DNA of 64,000 bases from Cupriavidus neocaledonicus (GCF_000372525.1 NZ_AQUR01000096.1:62001-126000), one strand, 5' to 3'; positions 18,639 to 26,866 are shown, counted from the first letter of the stretch. Notes: generated by a model not told the origin, from the sequence alone. Translations and numbers: made by a program.

Positions 18639-19127
18639 GACCCCCCACGCGGATGGGGCTACCTGACAGAGGCCTTGATTTTGCCATCGCGTACTGTACG
18701 AGGTCACTCGATCTGCTCCCAGCATGCTGAACGGTCAGTTAGACAAAGTGCGGCTGCGGCTCCCCTAATCACTGATACTTTCATGGCACGCTAGCCCGAT
18801 CGATTTATGGATCAGGCGCCACGCGACCGGGTGGCGCAGCCTCGCCGCTGGTGCGTTGAAGTGAAATCGCGCTCTTATCTGGCATGAACTGTAGCAACAT
18901 TCCGCTGCCTCCATTAGGCGGAAATTCCTTCAGGCCGCCTCGGGACGAATCACCTACGCAGCATCCACAGACGCTTGTCCAAGGTGGATGTGCATCCGCC
19001 GATGAAACGCCATCAGCTTGTATGCCGGCTGGTCACCCAGCTTCGGCCTCTCGTGAAGGAAACATGCAAAGAGCCGAGAGGGGGCGGTAGGGGCCGTCGC
19101 CGGCCCCCACCGATTTGGCTGTCTACT
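18639..19127. other. Gene-poor stretch after the NERD-kinase-helicase operon
   Basis: About 490 bases with short frames that match nothing I recognise. A 7-bp stem (18816-18822 with 18831-18837) and a GGGGCC/GGCCCC stem near 19091-19108 are present. The second lies just past the SymE-like stop on the minus strand and could help end that transcript, although no T-run follows. Most likely decayed DNA between two modules. Confidence 0.4.
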
Positions 19128-19343
19128 TTATCCCACCCAAATAACTATCCGCTGACGCTGAACTTTAACCTTCAGGGATTGGCCGACGCTGAATCCAGCC
19201 CGCTCCAACCAAACACCTCGCAAGCGAATCCAAGGGATTGTCCTCAGACCAGTGAAGTTATTGCTTTTACCTGGAACAACCTGGAATTGAGCCCGGCTAA
19301 TCTTGATAGTCAGAACGTGGGTGCCAGTGGATCTGATTTTCAT
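19128..19343 (-). CDS. SymE-like type I addiction toxin family protein
   Basis: A 71-aa minus-strand protein starting at ATG 19343 with an AGGAG site just upstream. The C-terminal half reads PWIRLRGVWLERAGFSVGQS followed by LKVKVQRQRIVI, the signature of the SymE family (P.IrLkG.WLeeAGF..G..v.V.v..g.lvi). E. coli SymE is an SOS-induced protein with an AbrB-like fold, controlled by the antisense RNA SymR; RNA cleavage and nucleoid condensation have both been reported. An antisense RNA cannot be judged from sequence here. In Burkholderiales SymE-like genes often lie beside type VI or Rhs cargo, as here. The function of this copy is inferred. Confidence 0.75.
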   Translation of the reverse strand: MKIRSTGTHVLTIKISRAQFQVVPGKSNNFTGLRTIPWIRLRGVWLERAGFSVGQSLKVKVQRQRIVIWVG

Positions 19344-19485
19344 GGCGGCTCCTGAGAGGATGACCGCAAGCTGTCCGGGTGCGGTAAGGCCGCTGCGAGA
19401 GTGTGTTCAGCACTTGACGATGAAATAGCCTACGCAGGACCGTGGTCGCTGGCAATCACCTATAAGGACACGCCATACGCGACCA

Positions 19486-19671
19486 CTATGGCATGCCCAT
19501 CGGCTCGGAGGCCAAGACGTCAAACATCCACGGAAGGATTACGCAGTCGGCTGGCGGAGGTGGGCCGGACGCGTGCTGAGCATGCGCGTGGGCCCGCTCA
19601 TCGGATCGTCGCTGTAGCTGCTGCAGTTGCGCAGGGGGGGCGCCCAACTCGTTGATGACCGCCTGCTTCTT
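19486..19671 (-). pseudogene. Open remnant directly downstream of the M81 gene
   Basis: Read on the minus strand, codons continue in the same frame after the M81 stop (TGA, 19672-19674) for 62 codons to a TAG. The peptide has KKQAVINELGAPPAQLQQLQ early and DCVILPWMFDVLASEPMGMP at its end. It looks protein-like, with plausible composition and a helix, but has no start codon of its own and no family I recognise. It may be a leftover of a gene interrupted when the M81 gene arrived. Low confidence. Confidence 0.3.
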
Positions 19672-21258
19672 TCATGCGACATCGGCACCGATATCGAACT
19701 GAACCTCGTCCGACAAAGGCCAAAACTCCCCCATGAGCTTTTCGCGCGGAAACGACGCAATCGCAGCCGTACTCAAGCCCTCGCTGTCGACAGAAATGAT
19801 TTGCTTAGCCACCGTCCGATATCCAGCACGGAAGTGGTTTGCCCCCTTGATCGCAACGACCTTGTACCCAGTGACATCCAGCCCATGCATCGCAAACGGC
19901 TCGACATCAAAGATCTGCTCGGCACGCGAAGCCACGATGACATCGACACCGTTGATGATGAGGCGACACATCACCCCCAGGTCAAAGCGCACACCTTCAA
20001 ACATCGCCCCAGGACGATTCACGAAACGACCGTCCGTGATGCATTTCACATAGGCATCGGCCTCGATCGGCGCGCCCTGGAAGCGGCCTTTCTTGCCGCC
20101 CAGTGAGACCCTGATCGTCGCGCCGACACCCGCGCGCTGTGCTTGTGCAACCACGCTGGCATCGTTGATCGACGCGAAACAGCACGTGCCGGCGGGCGGA
20201 TTGGCGTCCAGTAACGCGCGAAGCAGATGCGTGCCGTCTCCGGGTGTGCCGCCGCCCGGGTTGTCTGCGTACTCGTTGACAACGACAGGCCCCTCTGCCG
20301 CCGACAGGGCAAGGGCGACGCCCTGTGCGGGGGTCGGAAACGTCGGACGGAACGCCTCGCGATGCGACCAGATCCATTGCGCGACTTCGTCGACGCAACG
20401 CTGCGCAAGCGCGGCGTCTCCGGTTGTGGTGCACACGACCGCCGGGCAGGGGGCCGCGATATCCGCGTAGGGGAAACCGTGGAACCACGAGCAGTCGATG
20501 ACGCCGGGCTGTGCGGCCAGCTTCCGGCAAACGTCGTTGACTTCCGCCGGGATGAACCCGTCTTGTGTCGTCACGATGTACGGCAGCATCGGCAGGCGTC
20601 GCATTGCGGTGACCGGTGTGAGCCCGCCCCGAATCATCTCAAGCAGCAGCTCGACAGCTTCGACGCCCCGGTCATGGAAGTCGGTATGCGGATAAAGCTT
20701 GCATGGCAACGTCAGGTCGCAAGCGTCGCGCATCGCGTCCGTCATGTTGCCGTGCAAATCGTAGACCGCGGCAATCGGGACACCCGGCCCGACCAGCGCA
20801 CGCACGGCAAGCGCCAGATCGCCTTCGATGTCTCCAGTGCCGTCGGCGACACCGGCGCCATGCAGGGCCAGCAGCACACCGTCAACCGGCAGCGCAGCGC
20901 GAATGCCTTCGAGGATGTCTTGCTTCATGGCGGCATACGCGCCGGCTGCGATCGTGCACGAGGGCGTCGCCTGCCCGACATAGGTGGGAATGAGCGTGGC
21001 GCCGGTCCTGCGCGCGCCTTCGATAAAGCCGCCCACCTGATGATTCGATTTGTCGAACGCCGCCAGGATTTCGTCGCCCCGATACTGCTCGAGCGCGCGC
21101 AGCGGCGTCATGCCCGCGAATTCGGCGGCATTGTTGGTCTCGTGGATGAGTCCGACGGAAGGGCAAATGCTCTGCGGTAACCGGCTGCAGCCGTTTCCTT
21201 CGCCTTTGCAGAAACGGACGCATATTTTTGCGGATTTCCTCCGTTGCCACGACCCCAT
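19672..21258 (-). CDS. M81-family (MlrC-like) metallopeptidase
   Basis: A 528-aa protein if begun at ATG 21258; the conserved part starts at GLIHETNNA around residue 39. Zinc-site motifs of the MlrC/M81 family are present: LIHETN, LLALHGAG, VYDLHGNMTDAM and YPHTDFHDRG. The C-terminal domain has NEYADNPGGGTPGDGTHLL, also typical. MlrC is the last enzyme of microcystin breakdown in Sphingomonas, but most homologues have unknown peptide substrates. The family normally starts just before the HETN motif (MKIAV-like); here that first strand reads SICPSV with no nearby ATG, so the true N-terminus may be altered. It sits between a SymE-like gene and secretion cargo genes, an unusual place for it. Confidence 0.8.
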   Translation of the reverse strand: MGSWQRRKSAKICVRFCKGEGNGCSRLPQSICPSVGLIHETNNAAEFAGMTPLRALEQYRGDEILAAFDKSNHQVGGFIEGARRTGATLIPTYVGQATPSCTIAAGAYAAMKQDILEGIRAALPVDGVLLALHGAGVADGTGDIEGDLALAVRALVGPGVPIAAVYDLHGNMTDAMRDACDLTLPCKLYPHTDFHDRGVEAVELLLEMIRGGLTPVTAMRRLPMLPYIVTTQDGFIPAEVNDVCRKLAAQPGVIDCSWFHGFPYADIAAPCPAVVCTTTGDAALAQRCVDEVAQWIWSHREAFRPTFPTPAQGVALALSAAEGPVVVNEYADNPGGGTPGDGTHLLRALLDANPPAGTCCFASINDASVVAQAQRAGVGATIRVSLGGKKGRFQGAPIEADAYVKCITDGRFVNRPGAMFEGVRFDLGVMCRLIINGVDVIVASRAEQIFDVEPFAMHGLDVTGYKVVAIKGANHFRAGYRTVAKQIISVDSEGLSTAAIASFPREKLMGEFWPLSDEVQFDIGADVA

Positions 21259-21336
21259 GGTGCCAACTACCTTGGGCAAGCATGCACCGCGTATGCCAGA
21301 CGGCTCTTTCGATGATAACGAAGGTGGAGGGGTAAG

Positions 21337-21729
21337 GTGATCTCCGGACTTATTTGCGTGGGCGACCGGACTACGCACGGAGGGACAGTCATTACCGGCG
21401 ATGCCACCAGCATCATCGGTAATCGCGCCATGGCGCGTGCAGGGGACATGACCATCTGTCCCAAGTGCAAGGGCACTTTTCCAATCCTGGCGGGCAACGG
21501 AATTATCACTGCGCCCAATGGTGTTCCCTACGCCAGGCATATGGACCGCACCGCCTGCGGTGCCAGGTTACTAGCCAGCCAGGACAGCACGTTGGCAAGC
21601 GACATGGAGACACCAGTGGCCCCCGACTTTGAACCGGCGGGAATCGCGGCTGTAACGGGTTCTGGCCTCTGCCTGGATTGCTTGATGAAGGCAGCTGCGA
21701 CCGGATCGGCGACTGTCGTCCGAGGGTAG
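21337..21729 (+). CDS. PAAR-domain type VI secretion spike protein
   Basis: A 130-aa protein with a GTG start at 21337 behind GGAGGGG. The first 90 residues carry the PAAR pattern: CVGDRTTHGGTVITGDAT, MTICPKCKGTFPI and a late histidine/cysteine pair in HMDRTACGARL that would hold zinc at the tip of the cone. The tail (residues 95-130) is short and has no toxin domain, so this is a tip adaptor rather than a fused effector. PAAR proteins cap VgrG and recruit cargo; no vgrG lies in this window, so it must work with a spike encoded elsewhere. It is the first gene of the effector module on the plus strand. Confidence 0.88.
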   Translation: MISGLICVGDRTTHGGTVITGDATSIIGNRAMARAGDMTICPKCKGTFPILAGNGIITAPNGVPYARHMDRTACGARLLASQDSTLASDMETPVAPDFEPAGIAAVTGSGLCLDCLMKAAATGSATVVRG

Positions 21730-21736
21730 CCGGCTA

Positions 21737-22240
21737 ATGGATGTCTTCGATCGATACAGCCAACTGCATGCGCGCTTGCAGACGCTCAATCTGTATGCCC
21801 TGGTGGATGGTGCGCTGTATCAGCAGCATCGGGAGCGACAGCTGGAACACGCGCCCGGCGTGGTGGTTGCTTTGTTCTCCGGTACAGCGGATGACGCGCT
21901 GGCACACGCTGGCCCTTGGCTGGTTGATGCGACGCAGGTAACTGATGCAGTCCTGCGTGACTTGACCTCGCTGGAGACGACGGCACCGGCCGTCACCTGG
22001 CTCATCGCTGAAGCCGATCTCACGGGGCTTTCGCAACTATTACAGCTGCGACTCGACGTCAAGCTGCCAGACGGACGAACGGCACTCTTGCGGTTTTGGG
22101 ATCCACGTGTGCTGGCAGCTCTCTTTCAGTTGATGGCAGGTGACCAACGAGCGGAATTCTTCGGCCATATCCACGAATGGCATTTCCTGGACAAGGGCAT
22201 CAGAGTCTGGATAGGGAGACAGCATGCTGACGCTCAGTGA
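21737..22240 (+). CDS. DUF4123-domain type VI effector chaperone/adaptor
   Basis: A 167-aa protein starting 7 bases after the PAAR gene. It has the DUF4123 layout: an early YALVDGALYQ strand, a middle GPWLVDATQ segment, LRLDVKLPDGRTALLRFWDPRVL, and a late hydrophobic strand (EWHFLDKGIRVWIG). DUF4123 (Tap/TEC) proteins load a specific cargo effector onto the VgrG-PAAR spike and do not travel as toxins themselves. The position between PAAR and effector fits that. It overlaps the next gene by 17 bases. Confidence 0.85.
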   Translation: MDVFDRYSQLHARLQTLNLYALVDGALYQQHRERQLEHAPGVVVALFSGTADDALAHAGPWLVDATQVTDAVLRDLTSLETTAPAVTWLIAEADLTGLSQLLQLRLDVKLPDGRTALLRFWDPRVLAALFQLMAGDQRAEFFGHIHEWHFLDKGIRVWIGRQHADAQ

Positions 22241-22571
22241 AGCGCAGTGGCAGGCGCTGCGGCAGACGGACGTGCAGAACTTCGTCGGCGCGGTCTGTGA
22301 ACAGTTCCTGGCTCTTCGGCAGGAGTTGTTGCAAGAACCAGGTAGGGAAGAACTCCTTGGTCGAATGCTGGCGGGGCATGACTTCGCTGCACAGATTGGC
22401 CTGCAATCGACACCCCATATCGTAAAGCTCCTCTATCTCTGCGCCGATGCGCCGCAATTGGCCTTTGATCGTGAAATTCGAACATACCTACTGAAGCCCG
22501 ACGCTACCCCGGAGCAGAGATTGGATGACCTGTGTGCGGTGGTGATGACTCTTCTGAAGGAGAAGCATTGA
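22224..22571 (+). CDS. Small helical protein of the type VI module
   Basis: A 115-aa mostly helical, acidic protein with no signal peptide or membrane segment and no catalytic motif that I recognise. It starts inside the end of the DUF4123 gene behind an AGGGAGA site, and its stop overlaps the effector start (TGATG). Small proteins of this size are often found between DUF4123 and effector genes, where they may be co-adaptors. The visible features are ALRQTDVQNFVGAVCEQFL and a run of Leu/Glu heptads, which may form a short coiled coil. Function not assigned. Confidence 0.7.
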   Translation: MLTLSEAQWQALRQTDVQNFVGAVCEQFLALRQELLQEPGREELLGRMLAGHDFAAQIGLQSTPHIVKLLYLCADAPQLAFDREIRTYLLKPDATPEQRLDDLCAVVMTLLKEKH

Positions 22572-23164
22572 TGGCATCGCTCGCGGCTCCGGCTATACGC
22601 TTGATTGCAACAAGGGTGATCCAATGGCTTGCTGCAGCTACCGCTGCCGGCGCAGCAGCTGAAGCCGCGCGGCAGCGTACGAAGGATGCAGACGACGCGA
22701 AAACTACGCCAATCTCGCGCGCCGAACCTCAGACGAAGGCAAAAGAAAAATGCAAAGACTGTACACCTGATATGGGTCGCCCTTTCGAGCGCTCTACCGC
22801 AGGATGGTCTCCGATCTCAATTGAGTATCAGGCGCGAATCGGGGGTATGCCAGTCGGTCCTGGCGTGATTACGGAATGGCAATTCTCTGGTGTGACTTTC
22901 GATGGCTTCGCATCCACCGAGTGCCTTCTGAAAGAAGCCAAAGCGAAATACGACCAGTTTTTCGACGAATTTGGTGGGGTCTATGAATGGTGGGAATCGA
23001 GCGCGAAGGTCATAGAGCTCGAAGCTTATCGTCAAGCATCGACAGCGGTGCCGAGACCACCAGTTCGGCTTCGATGGCATTTCATGCAGCCAGTCAGCTA
23101 TCGATACTTCTCTCAGATCATTCAAGCAGCATTTCCCGACATTGAGGTGGTATTCCAGCCATGA
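22571..23164 (+). CDS. Tox-REase-5 nuclease toxin (type VI effector)
   Basis: A 197-aa protein from ATG 22571. An N-terminal hydrophobic helix (about residues 15-30, AATAAGAAAEAA region) and a linker precede a restriction-endonuclease-fold toxin. Its core has EWQFSGVTFDGF followed by a LLKEAKAKYDQFF segment, matching Tox-REase-5, in which FDG and the E.K pair form the metal-dependent nuclease site. Length, position after PAAR-DUF4123 and the following Imm52 genes all support a DNA-targeting antibacterial effector. The stop overlaps the first immunity gene by ATGA, so toxin and antidote are co-translated. The family is firm; activity is inferred. Confidence 0.83.
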   Translation: MASLAAPAIRLIATRVIQWLAAATAAGAAAEAARQRTKDADDAKTTPISRAEPQTKAKEKCKDCTPDMGRPFERSTAGWSPISIEYQARIGGMPVGPGVITEWQFSGVTFDGFASTECLLKEAKAKYDQFFDEFGGVYEWWESSAKVIELEAYRQASTAVPRPPVRLRWHFMQPVSYRYFSQIIQAAFPDIEVVFQP

Positions 23165-23886
23165 ACTCTATACCTGCACTCGAACTCTCATTCCGGCGCA
23201 AGGAAGATGGCCTCATCGACGTCCGGCGCCAGTTGGCAGAGCTTTATGAGTTTGCTCGGATTGTCGGAAGGTATTCGAAACTTCTCGACGAATGGTATCT
23301 GTCGTATGGCGACAGCAAGGAAGAAGCGCTACGTTATCACGCTTTCGACGAAACCGGACCAACCACTGCGGCGCTCGCGGTCCTTGAAGAGTGCAATAGA
23401 GGTGTCACCGATATCCGTTCGATTGCTCTGTGGAATGGCGCAGAAAAGACCGCTCAGCAAGCTTCGATTACCTCGCTCGTCAATGTGCTTGGTCGACCGG
23501 ACAGGATAACGCTATACCTTCGCCTTGAGCCTTCGTTCGCTGATTGGAAGGTGCCGCTACTCTGGCTGGAAGCTGCAGTCTCCATCTGGCGACCGCTCAT
23601 CGCGAGCTTTGGTCCATTCTGGTACAACGAACACAAGGTATTCCGGGATCGTCCAGGCGTGAGCTGGCTCTTCTATCTGCCACGTATCCTTACCGAGCAG
23701 CAGGTGCCAGAAGCAGGACTGTTGCATCCGATTCTGGACAAGGAACGGAAGCAGGTTGGTACGGTAATCATTAGCGTCATCGACGAGCCTTTCTCTGAGC
23801 ACAACCCTGAGCATGTTCGTGTGGCAAACGCAATCGAGATACGGCTAGCCGACCAGGATTTGTTGCCACTATATGCTGCGCTATGA
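23161..23886 (+). CDS. Imm52-family immunity protein, copy 1
   Basis: A 241-aa cytoplasmic protein with the Imm52 pattern: an early Leu-rich helix, EWYLSYGDSKEEALRYHAFD, the segment SIALWNGAE, FRDRPGVSWLFYLPRILTEQQVPEA and a C-terminal IEIRLADQDLLPLYAAL. Imm52 proteins neutralise Tox-REase-5-type nucleases. Its start overlaps the toxin stop by four bases, so this is the most likely cognate antidote. Two paralogues and a fragment of a third follow in tandem. Confidence 0.82.
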   Translation: MNSIPALELSFRRKEDGLIDVRRQLAELYEFARIVGRYSKLLDEWYLSYGDSKEEALRYHAFDETGPTTAALAVLEECNRGVTDIRSIALWNGAEKTAQQASITSLVNVLGRPDRITLYLRLEPSFADWKVPLLWLEAAVSIWRPLIASFGPFWYNEHKVFRDRPGVSWLFYLPRILTEQQVPEAGLLHPILDKERKQVGTVIISVIDEPFSEHNPEHVRVANAIEIRLADQDLLPLYAAL

Positions 23887-23932
23887 GCGTTACGAATCAA
23901 GGTACTACGTGACCTCGGGGGTGTTTAAACCT

Positions 23933-24646
23933 ATGCATGACGTGCCTTTTCTCCCCGAGATTACTGCGCTATTCCGACCGAAGGTTGAGCCTTCACTGGA
24001 GGATCAGCTGTCTCAACTCTATAGCTTCGTCCAGGCGATCCGGAGCTGGGGACCGGTCTTTCGCAAGTGGTATCTAGGTGGGAACAGCAAGCGTGAGGCG
24101 CTGAGGTATGAGGCGTTTGGTGAAGCTGGACTTAACGCTCCTGCGTACTCGAAGCTGCGTACGTTCAATAGCGGCAAGGACACGGCGTGTGACATCGGCC
24201 TTTGGAACGGGCAAGACGGCACCCAGGCTGCAGGGTTGAAGTACTTGATGGGCGGACTTCGTCCGTGGACCGTCAATCTTAGGCCACGAGTCGATCCGGC
24301 AATTACTACCTCGCAGGTCCTCTCCGTGGTGGAGCAAGCCGCTTTCATCTGGTCGCCCCTGCTAATTACCGCGCATCCTCCGTCTTATATGACGAAGAAG
24401 GTGCTTCGCGATCGGCCCGGCGTCGGGAACATGGTCTATCTGCCGCGCACAGTCACAGAACGCGAGGTACCAGAAGCAGGTGCTCTGGTTCCTGTGACAA
24501 GAGAGCATTGCCGTATCGGGACAATCATCATCAGTGTCGTCGATCAAATGTTCTCGGACTTGCTTCCTGAACACATAAGGCTGGCGAACAGGATTGAGGT
24601 GCGGCTTGTCGACCAAGACCTGCTCCCCCGATACGCTGACCTCTAG
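23933..24646 (+). CDS. Imm52-family immunity protein, copy 2
   Basis: A 237-aa paralogue of the upstream gene. ATG 23933 was chosen because it aligns with the starts of copies 1 and 3; an upstream ATG at 23873 would overlap copy 1. Shared landmarks are KWYLGGNSKREALRYEAFG, IGLWNGQDG, LRDRPGVGNMVYLPRTVTER, and the C-terminal IEVRLVDQDLLPRYADL. It has diverged widely from copy 1 outside these motifs. It probably protects against a different allele of the toxin, an orphan immunity gene kept after toxin exchange. The spacer before copy 3 is 64 bases. Confidence 0.8.
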   Translation: MHDVPFLPEITALFRPKVEPSLEDQLSQLYSFVQAIRSWGPVFRKWYLGGNSKREALRYEAFGEAGLNAPAYSKLRTFNSGKDTACDIGLWNGQDGTQAAGLKYLMGGLRPWTVNLRPRVDPAITTSQVLSVVEQAAFIWSPLLITAHPPSYMTKKVLRDRPGVGNMVYLPRTVTEREVPEAGALVPVTREHCRIGTIIISVVDQMFSDLLPEHIRLANRIEVRLVDQDLLPRYADL

Positions 24647-24710
24647 TAGTCGGAGCAAGCATGGCTGAGCGGCTCCGCGTATCAGGGCAGAAGTCAACCG
24701 AGTTATTGCT

Positions 24711-25439
24711 ATGTCGCATGAGCTGGACCTTCAGTTCCGAACACCCCCAGACCGACGGCTGGATATCGAGGACCATCTCTCCATGATCAGGCGCTTGATC
24801 GAGATACTAGGTGCGGAAGATGCGCTGCTCGGCGAATCCGCATGGTATCTAAGCGGAGATACGAAGGACGATTCCTATCGAGATCAACTTTTCGGAGACC
24901 AGGGTCCAACTGCGGCAGCATTGGCAGTATTGAAGCGCGAGCAGGAAGGCAAGGAAGTCGTAAAGTCATTTGCCATATGGAACGGCCAATTGGAGAACGA
25001 GAAGGGCGCCTCCATTGCCTACTACTTCGACCGCACGGACGGGTCTGCGTCGGGACTCAGGCTTACGTTGGGGGCAAAGCCATCGACTAGCAGACTGGGT
25101 GCTTGGCCTACGGTTGCGCGAGTTCTGAGTGAGACGGTAAAGATCTGGCAGCCGCTGATCGCCACCATTGACAAACGAAACTACAGCGGTGTCTTTCTCG
25201 ACCGCCCAAGAGCTGGCTGGATGCTCTACCTGCCGACGATTCTCACGGATCAGCAAGTTCCGGAAGCTCGCGCACTTGTCAGCGTCCTGAATGAGAAAAA
25301 TAAGCAGTTAGGAACCATTGTTGTAAGCGTAGTTGACGGTCCATTCTCGGGGAGCGATCCGGAACATGTCAGGGTAGCCCATGCCATTGAGGTACGGCTT
25401 GTCGATCAGGACCTTCTGCCGCGGTACGCCGATCTGTAA
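24711..25439 (+). CDS. Imm52-family immunity protein, copy 3
   Basis: A 242-aa third paralogue. Landmarks are SAWYLSGDTKDDSYRDQLFG, FAIWNGQLE, LDRPRAGWMLYLPTILTDQQ and VAHAIEVRLVDQDLLPRYADL. The C-terminal 20 residues are nearly the same as copy 2 while the middle is not, suggesting recombination or selection at the tail. The ribosome-binding site is weak. A short stretch beyond the stop resembles the same tail again (next entry). Orphan immunity to related Tox-REase-5 toxins is inferred. Confidence 0.8.
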   Translation: MSHELDLQFRTPPDRRLDIEDHLSMIRRLIEILGAEDALLGESAWYLSGDTKDDSYRDQLFGDQGPTAAALAVLKREQEGKEVVKSFAIWNGQLENEKGASIAYYFDRTDGSASGLRLTLGAKPSTSRLGAWPTVARVLSETVKIWQPLIATIDKRNYSGVFLDRPRAGWMLYLPTILTDQQVPEARALVSVLNEKNKQLGTIVVSVVDGPFSGSDPEHVRVAHAIEVRLVDQDLLPRYADL

Positions 25440-25489
25440 CTGTAACTCGCGAAGAGGGGTCTACAGATAAGGTTCCGCTGCCATGTCGC

Positions 25490-25549
25490 ACCATTGCCAT
25501 TGAGATTCGTCTTGTCAAGGGCCTTCTACCGCGATACGTTGATCTCTAG
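25490..25549 (+). pseudogene. C-terminal fragment of a fourth Imm52 gene
   Basis: Codons 25490-25549 read TIAIEIRLVKGLLPRYVDL and stop, closely matching the last 20 residues of copies 1-3 (for example AIEVRLVDQDLLPRYADL). No upstream part of such a gene remains. This is the scar of a deleted or recombined fourth copy. Confidence 0.8.
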
Positions 25550-25867
25550 CTTGAAGCGAAATCGGCGGGCTCTACGCGTGGAAACGCTATCTCTTCGCGC
25601 TGCCTCAATCAGATCCGCGCTGGCCATGCAGGTGATCGCCCCCCGATTATTGTCGGAGATGCCGAAGCGCGCGCTGGCGCGTACCGCGCCCGAGGCGTCG
25701 ACGGTGGTAGGTGTTGGCCGCGACACGGGAAACCCGCAATTGCCGGGGCCCGACGTTGAGCGGAGAATGGACAAGCCCGCGCAGTAATCCCTGTATTGCT
25801 CGTGGCGGTTTTTTATAACTTCCCTCCGTAGCTCGCCCCAACCACGCCCACCAGCGCGCAGACCATC
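25550..25867. other. Right end of the accessory island
   Basis: About 320 bases with no gene I can support. Composition returns from the island to core-like high GC around 25650. A minus-strand frame here (with SGAVRASARFGISDNNRGAI) has a protein-like look but no recognised family and no start near it; it may be another relic. No tRNA, integrase or direct repeat was found. Confidence 0.4.
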
Positions 25868-26806
25868 GTGACGTCCCCCGCCCACTCACGCAATTCAAGG
25901 CTGCATTTCGACCTCACCACCATCCAGCTCTTCATCGCCGTCGCCGACCAGGGCAGCATCACCCGCGGCGCCGAGCGTCTGCATCTGGCCCCGGCCGCCG
26001 CCTCCCGCCGCATCCTCGAACTCGAATCCCAACTCGGCGTCTCCCTGTTCGAGCGCCTGCCCCACGGCATGGCCTGTACCGAAGCCGGCCGCGCGCTGCT
26101 GGCCCACGCGCGCGGCATCACCCATACGGTGCAGCGCATGCAGGACGACGCCGCATCCTTCGTCGGCGGCGATCTCGGCGTGGTGCGGGTGGCCGCCCCC
26201 AAGTCCGCCGTGATCCAATTCCTGCCGTTCGACATCCAGCGCTGCGCCACGGAATGCCCCGGTGTCCGGATCGATCTGCAGGAAATGAACAGCCAGGAGG
26301 TTCAGCAGTCGTTGCGCCGGGGTACGGTCGATATCGGCATCTACGAGGGCAGCCTGGGCGTGGTGGACCTGCCGACCGCGCCGTACCGGAGCGACCGGCT
26401 GGTGCTGGTGTTGGCGCGCGGCCATGCGCTGGCGAAGCGCAAGAAGGTGACGACGGAGGACGTGCTGGACTGTGACTTGATCGTGCTGGGCGAGAGTTCG
26501 GCGATCTCGATCGGGCTGGAGCGGCTGGCAGAGGACGCGGGGCGGGTATTGCGGATGCGCATGCGGGTGAGCGGGTTCGACAGCGTCGCGGCGTTGGTGG
26601 CGCAGAACTTGGGGGGCGGGGTGATGCCGGAGGCGATCGCGCGCGAGGTGGCGGGGGGCAGTCGCTTCGTGCGTTTGCCGATCGCGGGGGAATGGGCGGC
26701 GCGGCATTTTGTGCTGTGCCATCGGCCTCACGGGGTGCTGTCGTCGGCGGCGCTGAGCGTGCTGCAGGTGCTTGCGCAAAACGCGAAACCTGAATCCCGA
26801 AAATAG
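25868..26806 (+). CDS. LysR-family transcriptional regulator
   Basis: A 312-aa LysR regulator with a GTG start. The N-terminal winged helix reads LTTIQLFIAVADQGSITRGA, followed by a recognition helix with LHLAPAAASRRILELESQLG and LFERLPHG. The rest is the usual two-lobed periplasmic-binding-like effector domain (VRIDLQEMNSQEVQQSL region onward). It is followed, 60 bases later and on the same strand, by a Bug-type binding protein and CoA-thioester enzymes, which it probably controls together with its own transcription. The inducer is not evident. G-ending codons become frequent in the second half. Confidence 0.88.
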   Translation: MTSPAHSRNSRLHFDLTTIQLFIAVADQGSITRGAERLHLAPAAASRRILELESQLGVSLFERLPHGMACTEAGRALLAHARGITHTVQRMQDDAASFVGGDLGVVRVAAPKSAVIQFLPFDIQRCATECPGVRIDLQEMNSQEVQQSLRRGTVDIGIYEGSLGVVDLPTAPYRSDRLVLVLARGHALAKRKKVTTEDVLDCDLIVLGESSAISIGLERLAEDAGRVLRMRMRVSGFDSVAALVAQNLGGGVMPEAIAREVAGGSRFVRLPIAGEWAARHFVLCHRPHGVLSSAALSVLQVLAQNAKPESRK

Positions 26807-26866
26807 CGATAGCCCTGGGCGGGTGCATTGCGCAAGATGGCTCCATAACGATAGAGGAGACACGCA

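Noticed and set aside
25550..25867. Attachment site or tRNA at the right end of the island
   Set aside because: No tRNA cloverleaf, integrase or repeat matching the left border near 9664 was found by eye.
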